This document shows, one piece after another, positions 1 to 10,507 of a stretch of DNA of 64,000 nucleotides. Within the stretch, counting starts at the first letter, position 1. The number at the start of each line of letters is the position of its first letter. The stretch lies in contig SMMW01000622.1 in the NCBI GenBank assembly GCA_004794655.1, positions 5,083,501 through 5,147,500 of the forward strand. The letters are read 5' to 3'. The DNA comes from Marisa cornuarietis (Eukaryota > Mollusca > Gastropoda > Architaenioglossa > Ampullariidae). Below the pieces are notes generated by a model. The model did no database searches, was not told the DNA's origin, and saw only the letters and a program-made list of their open reading frames with translations. A program made the translations under genes and the position numbers.

Positions 1-328
1 TAAAAAATTGACGCGCACACGTGGGAACAGTAAAATACACGCGTTTATTAAAGATGGAAGAAAATTGTAAGAGAGAAGAAGAAAGGACAAACACTGCCAA
101 AAATAATGTCAAGATAACACATACAAATTAACGTCCCTGCAGAATGAATAAATTAATGGAAACCCGCGCAGCGCCGTACAGGGGTGCAATCATACTAAGG
201 CGGGTACAGCATAAGACAACCCGATGCACCTTATAACGAAAGTTAAAGTGAGAGTTGCGAGGAGGCAGGCTGTCATCAAGCGGTCCGCGTCCTATAGCAT
301 TTCATGCGTCCTATAGACGACTCAACCG
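1..328. other. intergenic, no gene seen
   Basis: No supported open reading frame or recognisable RNA. The stretch leads into the minisatellite that begins near 329. Confidence 0.5.
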
Positions 329-601
329 TTAGACGAAACGAATTAGTCGAACCGACCTTAGTCGAAACAACTCTAGTCGAAACGACCGTTAGTCGAACTG
401 ACCCTAGTCGAATCGACCTTAGTCGAAACGACCCTAGTCGAAACGACCGTTAGTCGAACTGACCCTAGTCGAACCGACCTTAGTCGAAACGACCGTTAGT
501 CGAGCTGACCCTAGTCGAACCGACCTTAGTCGAAACGACCCTAGTCCGAACGACCGTTAGTCAAACTGACCCTAGTCGAATCGACCTTAGTCGAAACGAC
601 C
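329..601. repeat. 15-16 bp minisatellite
   Basis: About 18 tandem units of 15-16 bp, with consensus TTAGTCGAAACGACC and variants beginning CTAG or GTTAG. Variant units recur in an ordered series (GTTAG, CTAG, TTAG, sometimes CTAG again), giving a higher-order period of about 46-61 bp. Each unit has a short self-complementary TCGA core. The array ends about 160 bases before a LINE relic. Confidence 0.9.
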
Positions 602-759
602 GGTTACCGGTTTGGGCGGCTGAACAAAGGTTCCGCTGAGGTTGGTGACGGTGAATGAGATCTTGTAGATATGCAGGCGCAAGGTCGTGAAGGCAGCCAT
701 ATAATATTGAAGACTTTTATAGCGCATATTCACACTCATAGAGAGCATGCTCTTAGCGC

Positions 760-1127
760 TTAAAACGGGGAAGAGACGTGGACTAATGTCAGAGTTAACA
801 ATTTGTGGTCGATCCTTTTCTCTACAGGAAGCCAGTGGAGGTTACACAATATGGGAGTGATATGGTCAGTCTTTTTCTTTTGTGCAACTATTCTAGCAGC
901 CGTATTTTGCACTCGCTGAAGCCTCGACAACTCACTCTTTGAAATCCCCCAGAGGCAGCTGTTTGCATAGTCTAATCTTGAATGAATGAGGGACACAGCA
1001 ACTGCATTTGCAGTCTTCTTATTGAGAATGGGTCGTAGTCGTCCAAGTGTGCGGATGTGAAAATAACATGCCTTGACAACAGAACTGACATGATCGGACA
1101 TAGTCAGAAGATTGTCTACATAGAGTC
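760..1127 (-). pseudogene. LINE reverse transcriptase relic, C-terminal part
   Basis: An open stretch reads as the late part of a non-LTR retrotransposon reverse transcriptase. Landmarks are LIHSRLDYANSCLWG, LQRVQNTAARIV and LHWLPVEKRI, which are hallmarks of CR1/L2/Jockey-type elements. There is no start codon of its own and no endonuclease, so it is a fragment. The upstream piece of the same reading frame lies at 1633-1795, on the other side of a 505-bp insertion. It is unrelated to the TLR genes. Confidence 0.85.
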
Positions 1128-1632
1128 TGTTAGGAATAAAATCTTTTAGTGGGTCTAGGTCATCCTAGCGAGCGCATTAGCGAGTGTGAATGACGTGAGC
1201 CTTGATGAATGACGCAAGCCTTGATGAATGACGCAAGCTTTGATGTAAAAAATGTTCGAACAAGAGAGCGCATGCGTAACGGTTTTTTTTTTTTGAGTGA
1301 TCGTTAAGAGAGAAGAAGCAAGTAGGTTATAGTATTGTAGGCGTGTGTCGCCGTTAATAGTTGTAGGGTTAGTGCGGGCGTGTGCTGCCGCTAGTGTGTA
1401 GGTTTTAGGGTTTTGTAGGCGTGTGTCGCCATTAAGTTTTAAAGTTGAAGCGGGCGTGTGTCGCCGCTAGTAGGGTGAGAATTAGTGCAGGAGTGTGTGT
1501 GTGTGGTTGGATTTGCATCAACCTGAAAGTAAAGAATTGTTTATCGTTTTGGACTGTTTCTTGAGAAGTTGACACCGCCAGATTTTCTTGACCCGAACGA
1601 GCTAATAACGGTCAATCAACCAGGACCAGTTT
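1128..1632. mobile_element. 505-bp insertion within the LINE relic
   Basis: The insertion is flanked by the 4-base sequence AGTC (1124-1127 and 1633-1636). Removing the insert and one AGTC brings the two LINE halves back into one reading frame, so the boundaries are exact. Inside are three 19-bp tandem copies near 1188-1245 and four GGCGTGTGTCGCC-like segments between about 1338 and 1470. It begins TGTTAGG and ends CCAGTTT, so it is not a tidy TG...CA long terminal repeat. I do not recognise the class: a truncated LTR element or a SINE are both possible. Confidence 0.7.
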
Positions 1633-1795
1633 AGTCCAAGGTTCCGTACGGAGCTGGAGAGGGGGATTCTAGCTTGACCCACTTGAATGGAGTCTAGAAA
1701 GACTTTGCTAAGGCTAGACCTGGAGCCACATAGAATCGCCTTTGTCTTCTCGTCATTAAGCTCGAGTTTTCTCATTGCAAAGCTACAAATAGACT
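1633..1795 (-). pseudogene. LINE reverse transcriptase relic, upstream part
   Basis: The minus strand reads LELNDEKTKAILCGSR... and ends ...SSSVRNLGL. This is the segment that precedes the C-terminal part of CR1/L2-type reverse transcriptases, and it continues in frame into the piece at 760-1127 once the 505-bp insert is discounted. Nothing more of the element is recognisable above about 1800. Confidence 0.75.
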
Positions 1796-2353
1796 AGCAT
1801 AACATAAATTAACCTTAAGAGAAATAGTTAGTGAACCCAAAGCACGACAAAATCATTTACTATTTTATGAATGTTTTACACTATGCTCATTGATTAGCTG
1901 TATGTAGTCTGTCTACGTAATCTCATTTTTATTTCTGCGTATTAAAATATCATAGTGTACCATGTGCAGTCTCATCCACAAGATAAAATCTCACATGTCA
2001 CTTCAGTCCCAAAATTAAGCTGTATATACCGTCTCAGCCTCAACATACATACAATCATCTTATCAGAAAAAATGCAGTTTGAAAAAAAGAAAAAGGCTTA
2101 AATCTAAGCAAAGTAACATCATTAGGCAAAGAAACTTTGCTATTAATTCTTACAAACTAGAAACAGCAACACTCAAACGACATCAAGACAATAGCAGTAT
2201 CTTAGAGCAGGAGTGAGTTTTAATGGTAGAGACGTTGAAAAAGTCTGTAAAAAATGTAAGTATTAATAGGAGCTAAATGTGGCGTGCGGTACCGATAATC
2301 TCCCTCGAGTTGTTTCCGATGCAAAATGTTTCGTCCAAAATATCTATGATTTC

Positions 2354-2384
<31 letters not shown>

Positions 2385-2577
2385 CTCTTTCTCACTCTCT
2401 CTCATACACACGCGCGCGCGCGCAAGCAAATAAAGCATAAATACAAACCTGTTTGCAAAACCTTGCTCTCATAATAATCATAAAAAAGAAGAAGAAGAAG
2501 ATAACGCTCGTTAGTGTTAATCATATGAGCTAATTATGGACCAGGCTGCAGGCTATTTTTCTCCAACTCTGTTTCAG
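1796..2577. other. upstream region of TLR-A with CT/CG simple repeats
   Basis: AT-rich and without a gene. A (CT)n tract at about 2349-2402 is followed by CACACGCGCGCGCGC (about 2404-2422) and a short GAAGAAGAAG run near 2487. The end (about 2557-2577) is pyrimidine-rich and finishes with TTTCAG, a strong splice acceptor directly before the TLR-A start codon. Part of this stretch is therefore probably a 5' UTR intron. Confidence 0.5.
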
Positions 2578-2584
2578 CTCCAAA

Positions 2585-5218
2585 ATGTTTCTGTGGCGCA
2601 CTCTTCCACTCGTCGTCGGCTTACTGATCGACCACACGGTGGCGGTGCAGGTGGTTCGAATGAGCGTCGTGACACCTGCCTGTCAGTCCTTGTGTTCCTG
2701 CCATGACAGCCGCGTGGACTGCTCTGGCAAAGGCCTCACTTCCGTCCCAGACGACCTGCCTGCTAACATGACGAGTCTCAACCTGTCCCGAAACGCTATC
2801 CACGACTTGCCCAATGACACCTTCACGCGCTTCCACTCACTCAGCGTGCTTGACGTGTCCTACAACAACATCTCGCGCCTGCACGTGCATGTCTTCGTCG
2901 GTCTGAGCAGCCTGACCAGTTTGAATCTGTCTTGGAATGCACTTCCTCTCAACCATGATGCGTACCCTGCTGACGTGTTTCTGCCATTTTCCGCCTCGCT
3001 GTCAGATCTTCGACTGGGCGGAAACACTCGACATACGGACGACCCCGATGCAGAGTATCCTGATGTCGCCCTCTCAGTCCTTAAGAACTTGACCTACCTG
3101 GTGCTGGACGGCTTAACCAAAACACATTTTGGACCTGGCTTTGGGGAATTGTCCAGTCTCAGAAATTTAAGTCTCCTTGGCTTACCCGAGGGCTACTGTA
3201 CAATAGAAAAATTGGAAAATTCCACTTTTATCAATCTTCCATCAGCTCTCAGGTCCTTGAATTTGACAAACTGTAACGTCAGTGACATCGACAGTGAGGC
3301 TTTCAGACCTCTCCGGAATCTGCAGACACTGGACCTTTCCAGAAATATACGCCTGGGTTTTCAAAAACTTGGTGATGCTTTCTACAGTCTACAAGGCTCT
3401 GCACTGGAGAATCTGTATATCAACGAGATCATGGACCCCTACGCTGTGTGCGTCGTCATAGACACGAATCACACGCGCTACTTCAAAGACACGAGACTAC
3501 AGAGCATACACGCCGAAAGTAATCGCATCGAAATATTTGCCCCTGGAGCCCTGGACAACATGCCGGACACGCTGTCCTTTGTCTCCGTTTCGGGAAACAG
3601 ATTAGGCTTCGGCAGTTACTTCCTCGACTTCAGCCATCTGCCGAACCTTAAAACAGTAGCAAACGACGGATACCTGCAAACGCCACATCCCCCCACTAGC
3701 TACCCGGTCTTTTCCGTCACGCCAGAACTTTGCGAGTCTTCACCCTACGCCCACGAATCTGAAAGAGGATGTCATCGACCTCTTAAATCAGATATAGGGG
3801 AATTTTCATCCTGGTACCCATTCATGGAAAGCGACAGGTTTAAAGATGGAGACTTCTCGACTCATCTGAGTCTCACCTACTTCCTCCCTCCTAAGCTGAC
3901 GTCTTACGTGTCTCGCTGGAACCAGCTGCACTACAAAATCGTGAACATACAGTTTGACGAGAACAACACCCTCACAAACCTCGATCTTAGCAACAATCTC
4001 CTGGCCGTGTGGATAGGCCCTTTCACAGGACTAAATCACTTGGAAAGCCTTGATCTTTCTAACAACTTTGCCCACAACATCAACGACACGTTCTTCGATA
4101 CCTTCCCTGAGCTCAAGACCTTGCGGTTAAGCAGAAACTACCTGAGGGATCCACTTATGAACGACAAGCAGGGTAGAATGTTCGCCAATTTGTCAAAACT
4201 GGAGAGTCTGGATTTGTCGTCCAACTACATCAACATCATACCTGCTGCGGCATTTCAGGGATTAACAAACTTGAGGCAGCTCAATTTGTCGCACAACGAT
4301 ATTTTTGACTTTGAAATTACTGTCAGTCACATGATGAACCTTACCTCGTTGGACCTATCTTACAATAACATTCATTTTATTCCTAAATTCATTACAGACC
4401 ATCTCGATATGATAACCTCCAATCCAAATGTCACAGTCTACCTCAACCTGACGTTCAATCCCATCGCCTGCCTGTGCATGCACATCGACTTTCTGACCTG
4501 GATTCAGCAGTCGGCTGTGCAGTTCGTGCACCAGAATAATTACTCTTGCCTGAGACCTGATGGTACCGTCAAGAAGATGACCAACATCTTCGATGAAATT
4601 CAGACGCTGCAAAAGACGTGCGGAGATTTCGTTGGCATGCTGATTGGTGCGTTTACTTGTTTCTTCTGCCTGACTCTGGCGCTTGCTTCCGCTGTTCTTT
4701 ACCGTTTTCGATGGAAGCTGCGCTACCTGTACTATGCGTCGCGTCTGGCGCACTCCAGGAAGCAAACATTAACTGAAAACTCGTTCGAGTTAGACGCCTT
4801 CGTCTCTTACTGCTCAGACGACGACGAGTTTGTGCATGGTGAGCTCATGCGGCAGTTGGAGGAGAAGAAGGGGTTGCGACTGATCGTGCACAACCGCGAC
4901 TTCACGCCCGGCCGACCCATCCCCTGCAACATCGTGGCTGCCGTTCAGAACAGTCGCCGCACGCTTGTTGTGTTGACACGACATCTGCTGAAGTCAGACT
5001 GGTGTCAGTACGAGATGCAGATGGCCACCATGGAGGCCGTACACACGGGGCGCAGTGTGCTGCTGTTTTTATTGTACGAGGACATCCCCAGCCACGAGCT
5101 GCCGCGCCAGGTGCTGTACAACCTCCAGTCCTCTACTTACATCCACTTCCCTCACGATCATCCTGAGCTGGTGCCTAACTTCTGGGAGAGACTGGCTAAG
5201 GCCCTTAAAGAGCAATAA
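2585..5218 (+). CDS. Toll-like receptor TLR-A (single cysteine cluster type)
   Basis: A complete 877-residue type I membrane receptor in one exon. It has a signal peptide (about 1-21), an LRRNT cap with Cys 33, 37, 39 and 46, many leucine-rich repeats (about 50-625), and one LRRCT with Cys 629, 631, 655 and 679. The transmembrane helix is at about 682-706 and the TIR domain at about 735-877. TIR motifs are LDAFVSY (box 1), RDFTPGRPIPC (BB loop, 771 onward), SDWCQYE and the C-terminal FW (866-867). By family knowledge, a TLR ectodomain binds ligand and the TIR recruits MyD88-type adaptors. The start is the first ATG after a splice acceptor ending at 2577. It is the most diverged of the five paralogs, although part of its TIR is almost identical to theirs. 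Confidence 0.96.
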   Translation: MFLWRTLPLVVGLLIDHTVAVQVVRMSVVTPACQSLCSCHDSRVDCSGKGLTSVPDDLPANMTSLNLSRNAIHDLPNDTFTRFHSLSVLDVSYNNISRLHVHVFVGLSSLTSLNLSWNALPLNHDAYPADVFLPFSASLSDLRLGGNTRHTDDPDAEYPDVALSVLKNLTYLVLDGLTKTHFGPGFGELSSLRNLSLLGLPEGYCTIEKLENSTFINLPSALRSLNLTNCNVSDIDSEAFRPLRNLQTLDLSRNIRLGFQKLGDAFYSLQGSALENLYINEIMDPYAVCVVIDTNHTRYFKDTRLQSIHAESNRIEIFAPGALDNMPDTLSFVSVSGNRLGFGSYFLDFSHLPNLKTVANDGYLQTPHPPTSYPVFSVTPELCESSPYAHESERGCHRPLKSDIGEFSSWYPFMESDRFKDGDFSTHLSLTYFLPPKLTSYVSRWNQLHYKIVNIQFDENNTLTNLDLSNNLLAVWIGPFTGLNHLESLDLSNNFAHNINDTFFDTFPELKTLRLSRNYLRDPLMNDKQGRMFANLSKLESLDLSSNYINIIPAAAFQGLTNLRQLNLSHNDIFDFEITVSHMMNLTSLDLSYNNIHFIPKFITDHLDMITSNPNVTVYLNLTFNPIACLCMHIDFLTWIQQSAVQFVHQNNYSCLRPDGTVKKMTNIFDEIQTLQKTCGDFVGMLIGAFTCFFCLTLALASAVLYRFRWKLRYLYYASRLAHSRKQTLTENSFELDAFVSYCSDDDEFVHGELMRQLEEKKGLRLIVHNRDFTPGRPIPCNIVAAVQNSRRTLVVLTRHLLKSDWCQYEMQMATMEAVHTGRSVLLFLLYEDIPSHELPRQVLYNLQSSTYIHFPHDHPELVPNFWERLAKALKEQ

Positions 5219-7309
5219 CAGCAGAAAGAGAAATAAGTGTAAGGTGACATTTTGAAATGCAGTATTGACCTTAGATTATTATAAAGTGTGTGACCTTAGC
5301 CCACAACTGGGAACGACCTCGGTGTTTGGTGTTTGGTATCTGAATCATGTCGATGTTTGCAAACAAAAAAAGACCTGGTCGAAATGTTTGCAAGCGTAAC
5401 TTAATTGTAATTAGTTTCACGTGCAAAATTGTTACTTTCATGAATTGTCCAGATGCGAGCAAACGAATAACGATAACATTCACAGCAGAAGGCTTGTGCC
5501 TGATTTGGTTTATAATGATGCTTTGCCGCAGTTATCTTTGCCTTTCACTTTTAAAGTTTTTGCTCTAGAAAATGTCAGTTTACAAATTACTGATTATTCT
5601 GTCTTTGTTAAAAGATCAGCTGTCGACTTAGTTTGTCTTTCAAGTATAGCCCGTGGAGCACCTCCTAAAAAGTCAAGTGAAACAACATTGGACATCTTCG
5701 ATATGTTGAATGATTAAAAGGTACTGTTTTGTACACAAATTCGCTAGGCAATCCCTATGTTTTTACAAATTCAAGCAAGGAAAATTTTTTCAGTAGTTCA
5801 CATTTTTTTAGTGATCCCTAGAGTGATGGCCCAAGAAATACGTACCTATAGTTATTGTAATGTCATAAGTGAATCTAAAAGCTTGAAAATAAACGAGAAA
5901 GGAGTGAAAAGTGAGTACGTTGACAACAACAGACATGATTAAAAACAATCATTGATAATACTAGATGGATATTAAAAAACCAGTAGGAAGACGCAATAGT
6001 AATAAACAAGACATTACTGGTTACTTCCGTAATCACCAGCGTACATCTTCAGTTTTAATATGTAATTAACTAATGAAACATTAAACATTCTCACACACCA
6101 GCATCATTAACATTATTTCTTATGAGAGAATCGCTCATTTATATTACAGGTAGACTCAATAATATGATAAAGATCGAGTTTTTTCCTTGAAAAACAGTTG
6201 TTGATTGTTTGTTCTAAATAAAGTTTGCTAGTGCGAAGGCATGTGAACAGCACATGTCGACATAATATTTGGTGAAAAAAAGTCAGTATGTTTTACTAAC
6301 AACTCTACAATAATCGCTAAATAAAAAAGAAAGAGTTATAAAAATTTACACTTTTTGTAGTAGCATATGTGCAGTGGGGAGATCTCCTACATGTATGATG
6401 CTGTGTTATATTTCTATTCGTAAATACTTGTATCGGCTCCTGCGTTCACCCTCGCATCCATTCCTGACATTTTGGAGATATGAGACTTCATATCTCTATA
6501 GTAACTACTCAGAAAACAAATTTTAAACTTTGACAATCTATAGAAGAGACATTAATTGTTTGTGTTTCAGCTATTCTTCGACTGAACAAGAAAAGCTTCT
6601 AGATGCTGCCGTGCACAGCTTTCGCGCACCTGCTATCAACAAAATTCACACGAAAAAGTTTTTGACATTTTACACAGTTGGCGCTACTTCGAAACTTAAT
6701 TTTTTTTTTTAAATCATGAAGATGGTATGTAAGTCCAGCTGAGCTGTGAAAGTAATTTAAAGAAACTGTTTTTTGCCGCCATAGTGCAGATAAATTTAAT
6801 GTAACGTAACGTGTCCAGCAAGCAAACCATGTTTTTTATCTTAGATTCGTTCAGAGTTATAAGACACAGTAAATTACTTGTCACAACAGCCTGCACATGT
6901 ATATGTGACAGCGCGTGTTCTTTCACACAACAAAAGTGGAAGATCTGCCAGTAGGCTTCTCGCAAACTTAGCCCAACATTAAACTTGTGAAGTTCTCTTC
7001 TTTCATTTTTTTCACGTTTCTCTAAATTAAACTCCTGGATAAACAACCGATAGGCATATTTATCTTTGAAAGGGGTTCACCAACAGCAATACAATTATTT
7101 AGCTGCATCCAAAAATCAAGCAGTTCAGTTTCAGACAAAAGGGAGTAGACTATATTTACAAGAATCCACGATGAACTCCCCTGAATACACTGTCAAACAA
7201 ATCCAAAGCAAATTTAATTCAGGTTCAGTATTTCATGCCAACGTGATTGACATCATGCATCAACATCAGCGGAGTCAGATCAAAGGATCGAAATGCAATA
7301 TGGCAATGG
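5219..7309. other. TLR-A 3' flank and intergenic DNA
   Basis: There is no AATAAA close behind the TLR-A stop. Candidates on the + strand are at 5888-5893 and 6217-6222, implying a 3' UTR of 0.7-1 kb if used. The rest is AT-rich, and the short open frames show no family signature. Confidence 0.45.
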
Positions 7310-7432
7310 CAATAGATCCTTCTCAAATGTAGCCCCGCTTCTGTGGAACTCGCTTCCCCTCTCGACAAAGGAGTCTGAGAGTCTTGCAACTTTCAAGAAA
7401 AAGCTAAAGACCCACTTGTTTCAAACAGACTA
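7310..7432 (+). pseudogene. LINE 3' end: last codons of reverse transcriptase ORF
   Basis: Read on the + strand this gives VAPLLWNSLPLSTKES and then FKKKLKTHLFQTD followed by a stop. That is the typical C-terminus of CR1/L2-type LINE ORFs (a WNSLP motif followed by a THLF-type end). About 130 bases of 3' UTR follow and lead directly into an ATC repeat, the kind of tail such elements carry. It is a 5'-truncated copy in the opposite orientation to the relic at 760-1795. Confidence 0.75.
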
Positions 7433-7564
7433 GTTTTTTTATCTCATCAACTGCATTTTGTTGTTGTTTGAACTTGATCATTTGACATGCAGTCTGGTGG
7501 CTATTGGGATCACTGCCCAGTGAGCGTATCTCTGAGATGCGGAAACTGGCGCATTATAAAACGA

Positions 7565-7656
<92 letters not shown>
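7565..7656. repeat. compound (CAT)n-(CAG)n microsatellite
   Basis: About 18 CAT/ATC triplets are followed without a gap by about 12 CAG triplets. It sits at the 3' end of the LINE fragment. Poly-His/Gln or poly-Ser/Ala open frames across it are artefacts of the repeat. Confidence 0.95.
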
Positions 7657-7657
<1 letters not shown>

Positions 7658-7736
7658 TGTTCGACCAACGTACCAAGCATCATCAGTACTGTTCGATCAA
7701 CGCATTAGACGAGATTAGAATTGTCATATAAACGTC

Positions 7737-9091
7737 GTCTTCTTCTTATTATTATTATTCCTTTTCACTCCCAGTGGAGCATAAGGCTGTATAAACGTAT
7801 GAAACAAAATTAACAATGATTCCCTTTTTCAACACACAGTACAAACCGTACAGACGTTCCTCCTATTCCCCGATAGGGTGGGAAGGAGATTACAGTGTTC
7901 ACAAAAGACTAGCGCATGGTGAGCTCGTCAGCTCCCATTTACCAGCACGTGCTGTCTGTTCACAGTTATTCACTATACACTGTTATACACGGCTGTTACT
8001 TGAATGGTATTCAAAAACAGTTCTTGATATTAGTAAATATTCTTAAGCAAAGAATCTACCATTTGTGTAGTGATATTTTAGGATGCATCTTACCAAAGAC
8101 ACTATATTATGTAGTCTTTGATCTTGCTACTCTTGTAAGCGTTGACGGTATAGCTAATTCTCTGTTACTCGTGTGGAATAGCAGACATAATACCGTGTTG
8201 TAAAATAGTCTGAGCTTTGTCAAGGAGAATAATAAGTAGCCAAGGTTTTACAATTTTCAGCAGATGGTAAGCCATTTAGTCTTGTCTTCTAGCCAGAGTC
8301 TCCTGTCAAGGAACTCATTTATCAAGGGGTTCTGTATTACAAGAGCTTCAGAATATTTTACAAGGATTCTACCACATAAGCGACTCTTGTTGCACTCGGA
8401 CAATAGAAACGGATAACTTCGGGTAAAAGTGTAGTGTGAAAGGGAAAGTAAGCCTAGTTATCAAAACAGTCATTTCTGTTGGTAAAAAATGTTTGAGTCC
8501 TGGGAGGCTAAAGCATGAGGTACTTGGGAGTATGCACAAAATGACAATAAAATTCAGCTTAGGTGCAAATCCACCAGAAGAAGGACCAAGGAGGAAACAC
8601 ATCAAGGCACTCACGAACATTCCTTCCCGTGGAATCAGACAAACAATGAAAACCGACCCGTCGCGAAACCAACTGCGGACGTAATCCCGACAACTTCTAC
8701 TGCGAGCATTACTCAGACCTTTTCTCATTTTTCGACCGACTGTCTCTCAGTGAGGAAGTCGCCATCATCTCAGGTAGGGACAAATTAAGACTTAACCTAA
8801 GTTAGCTGTTTTTTTTATCAAGAGCTTTAAATGATAGGCGTTTTCTCCTCTAAAGTATATAGGGAAAAGTTAAGCCATACAATTCTAACCTGAAAAATTA
8901 ATAGTCGACATATCTTTGTATTTTCCAAAACTTACTTCCTTAAATTAATTACCCCCAGAGTCAAGAACGGGAGTCAACCACGGGAGAGAGGTGGGTGCAC
9001 ATGCACAGATTTTTCTTGTCACAAAGCTATCCTCACTGCCAAGGATATGGATTTCATTGAAGACCTTTTCATCGTTCTGAAGAGCATATTT
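7737..9091. other. intergenic, no recognised gene
   Basis: A short ATT repeat lies near 7748-7761. Between about 8560 and 8772 one + frame is open and ends in TCTCAG|GTAGGG, a plausible splice donor, so a 5' exon of TLR-B is conceivable. I recognise no protein family here and cannot support a gene. Confidence 0.35.
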
Positions 9092-9095
9092 TTAA

Positions 9096-9648
9096 AGACC
9101 AACCTGAATGGTTTGCGATGTTTGCATATATCGGTAGATACAGGCGATATAAGACTAACCTGTAAATTTTAGCCTCCAAAACCCATCCGTTAATTAATTA
9201 TCCGCTAAGATTCGCACTTACGATCAACAGGCGCCGCTAACAGTGTACTACGTCACACTAGTGCACCATTCACAACATTGACAGCCATCGACACCAATCA
9301 GAGAGAGAGAGAAGGAGCGACAGTTCGAGTTATTGGGACGTTGAAAGTCTGTATTTCTCGTGGTTCTGAAAAACTGTTACTTTAGCACGAGAAATGCAGA
9401 CTTTAACGTCCGAATAATCTCAGCTGTCGCTCACTCTCTCTTCTCTCTGTTTGGTGTTGACGGCTGCCAGTGTTGTGAATGGTGCACTAGTGTGACGTAG
9501 TACACTGTTAACGCCGCTCGTTGATCGCTGGTGCAAATCGCGGATAATTAATTAACGAATGATTTTGGAGGTTGAAATTTACAGGTTATGCTTATATCGC
9601 ATATATCTACCGATATCTGCAAAAAACGCAAACCATTCAGGTTAGTCT
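9096..9648. mobile_element. foldback element, copy 1 (TTAA-flanked)
   Basis: A 553-bp element that is almost entirely one long inverted repeat. The left arm begins AGACCAACCTGAATGG and the right arm ends in its near-complement. A small unpaired centre near 9360-9390 contains CTGAAAAACTG. The duplicated target TTAA lies at 9092-9095 and 9649-9652. There is no transposase. TTAA duplications are characteristic of piggyBac-mobilised elements, so this is probably a non-autonomous passenger. Arms carry GA/CT-rich stretches. Confidence 0.88.
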
Positions 9649-9652
9649 TTAA

Positions 9653-10467
9653 GCAAGGAAGTACACTCAAACATAATATGATCCATTCGTGGTAGGACAT
9701 CGTTAGCAGTTAGAAATTGTCTTCTACCACATAATTCTCTGTCGTGGTCTGGTCTGGTCAGGATTTATCGAGATCAGATTCTATTTACGAACATAACAGT
9801 AGCCTTGATAATTGCCATTATAATTTTTTTCTTCATCGTAGTCGTCACCGTCGGAGTCTTGCCTTTTTTTCGGAAAAAGTATTTTACAATAAACACAAGA
9901 AAGAGTCACAGGCCCTCGAACCATGAAGTGGTTGTTTTTCAAGCTGTTCCTTTCCTTTGGTGAAACATCTCGTCTAGCTTATATAGAGACTAAAAAGATT
10001 TTATTGATACTTGTAATATTATCCTGTTGTGGAATTATAAGGAAACTGATGTTTACAGTTGTGTTTCTATCCTGGAAGTTTCTGGGAGAACAAAGTTTCG
10101 TTTTGCGAGGGATATTAGTGTGACTAATTAAGGGGACCGGAAAAAACCCAGCGAGTTGGGCTTCAGAGCTAGATATCGACTGTCTGAAATGTTTCCGCTA
10201 TCATTTTCGGGTTGTGAAAGAGTCGTTTATTTAAACACAGCTCCGGAACGGTTCATACTCTGACAAGAAGGAAAGCAAGTTGACGTAGTCGGAACCACTG
10301 GACAAGAAAAGTGACGAGCGATGGTGGGAAACTGTTAGCGGGTGTGGCGAGTGCCTAGCGTGACCCTGAGATCAATCTGCGAGAAGCATGGACAGCTCGC
10401 AATCTGTTGAAAGGCATAGTTTACGAGAAGGATGTAAAAAGACTAGTCACATTAAGTCGTACCTTTG

Positions 10468-10507
<40 letters not shown>

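Noticed and set aside
2277..2474. Ser/Leu-rich open frame before TLR-A
   Set aside because: It translates a CT/CA simple repeat.
7487..7731. Open frames with long His/Gln or Ser/Ala runs
   Set aside because: They are translations of the (CAT)n-(CAG)n microsatellite at the tail of a LINE fragment.
8369..8728. 119-codon minus-strand frame
   Set aside because: No family signature, no splice context on that strand, and an equally long frame lies opposite.
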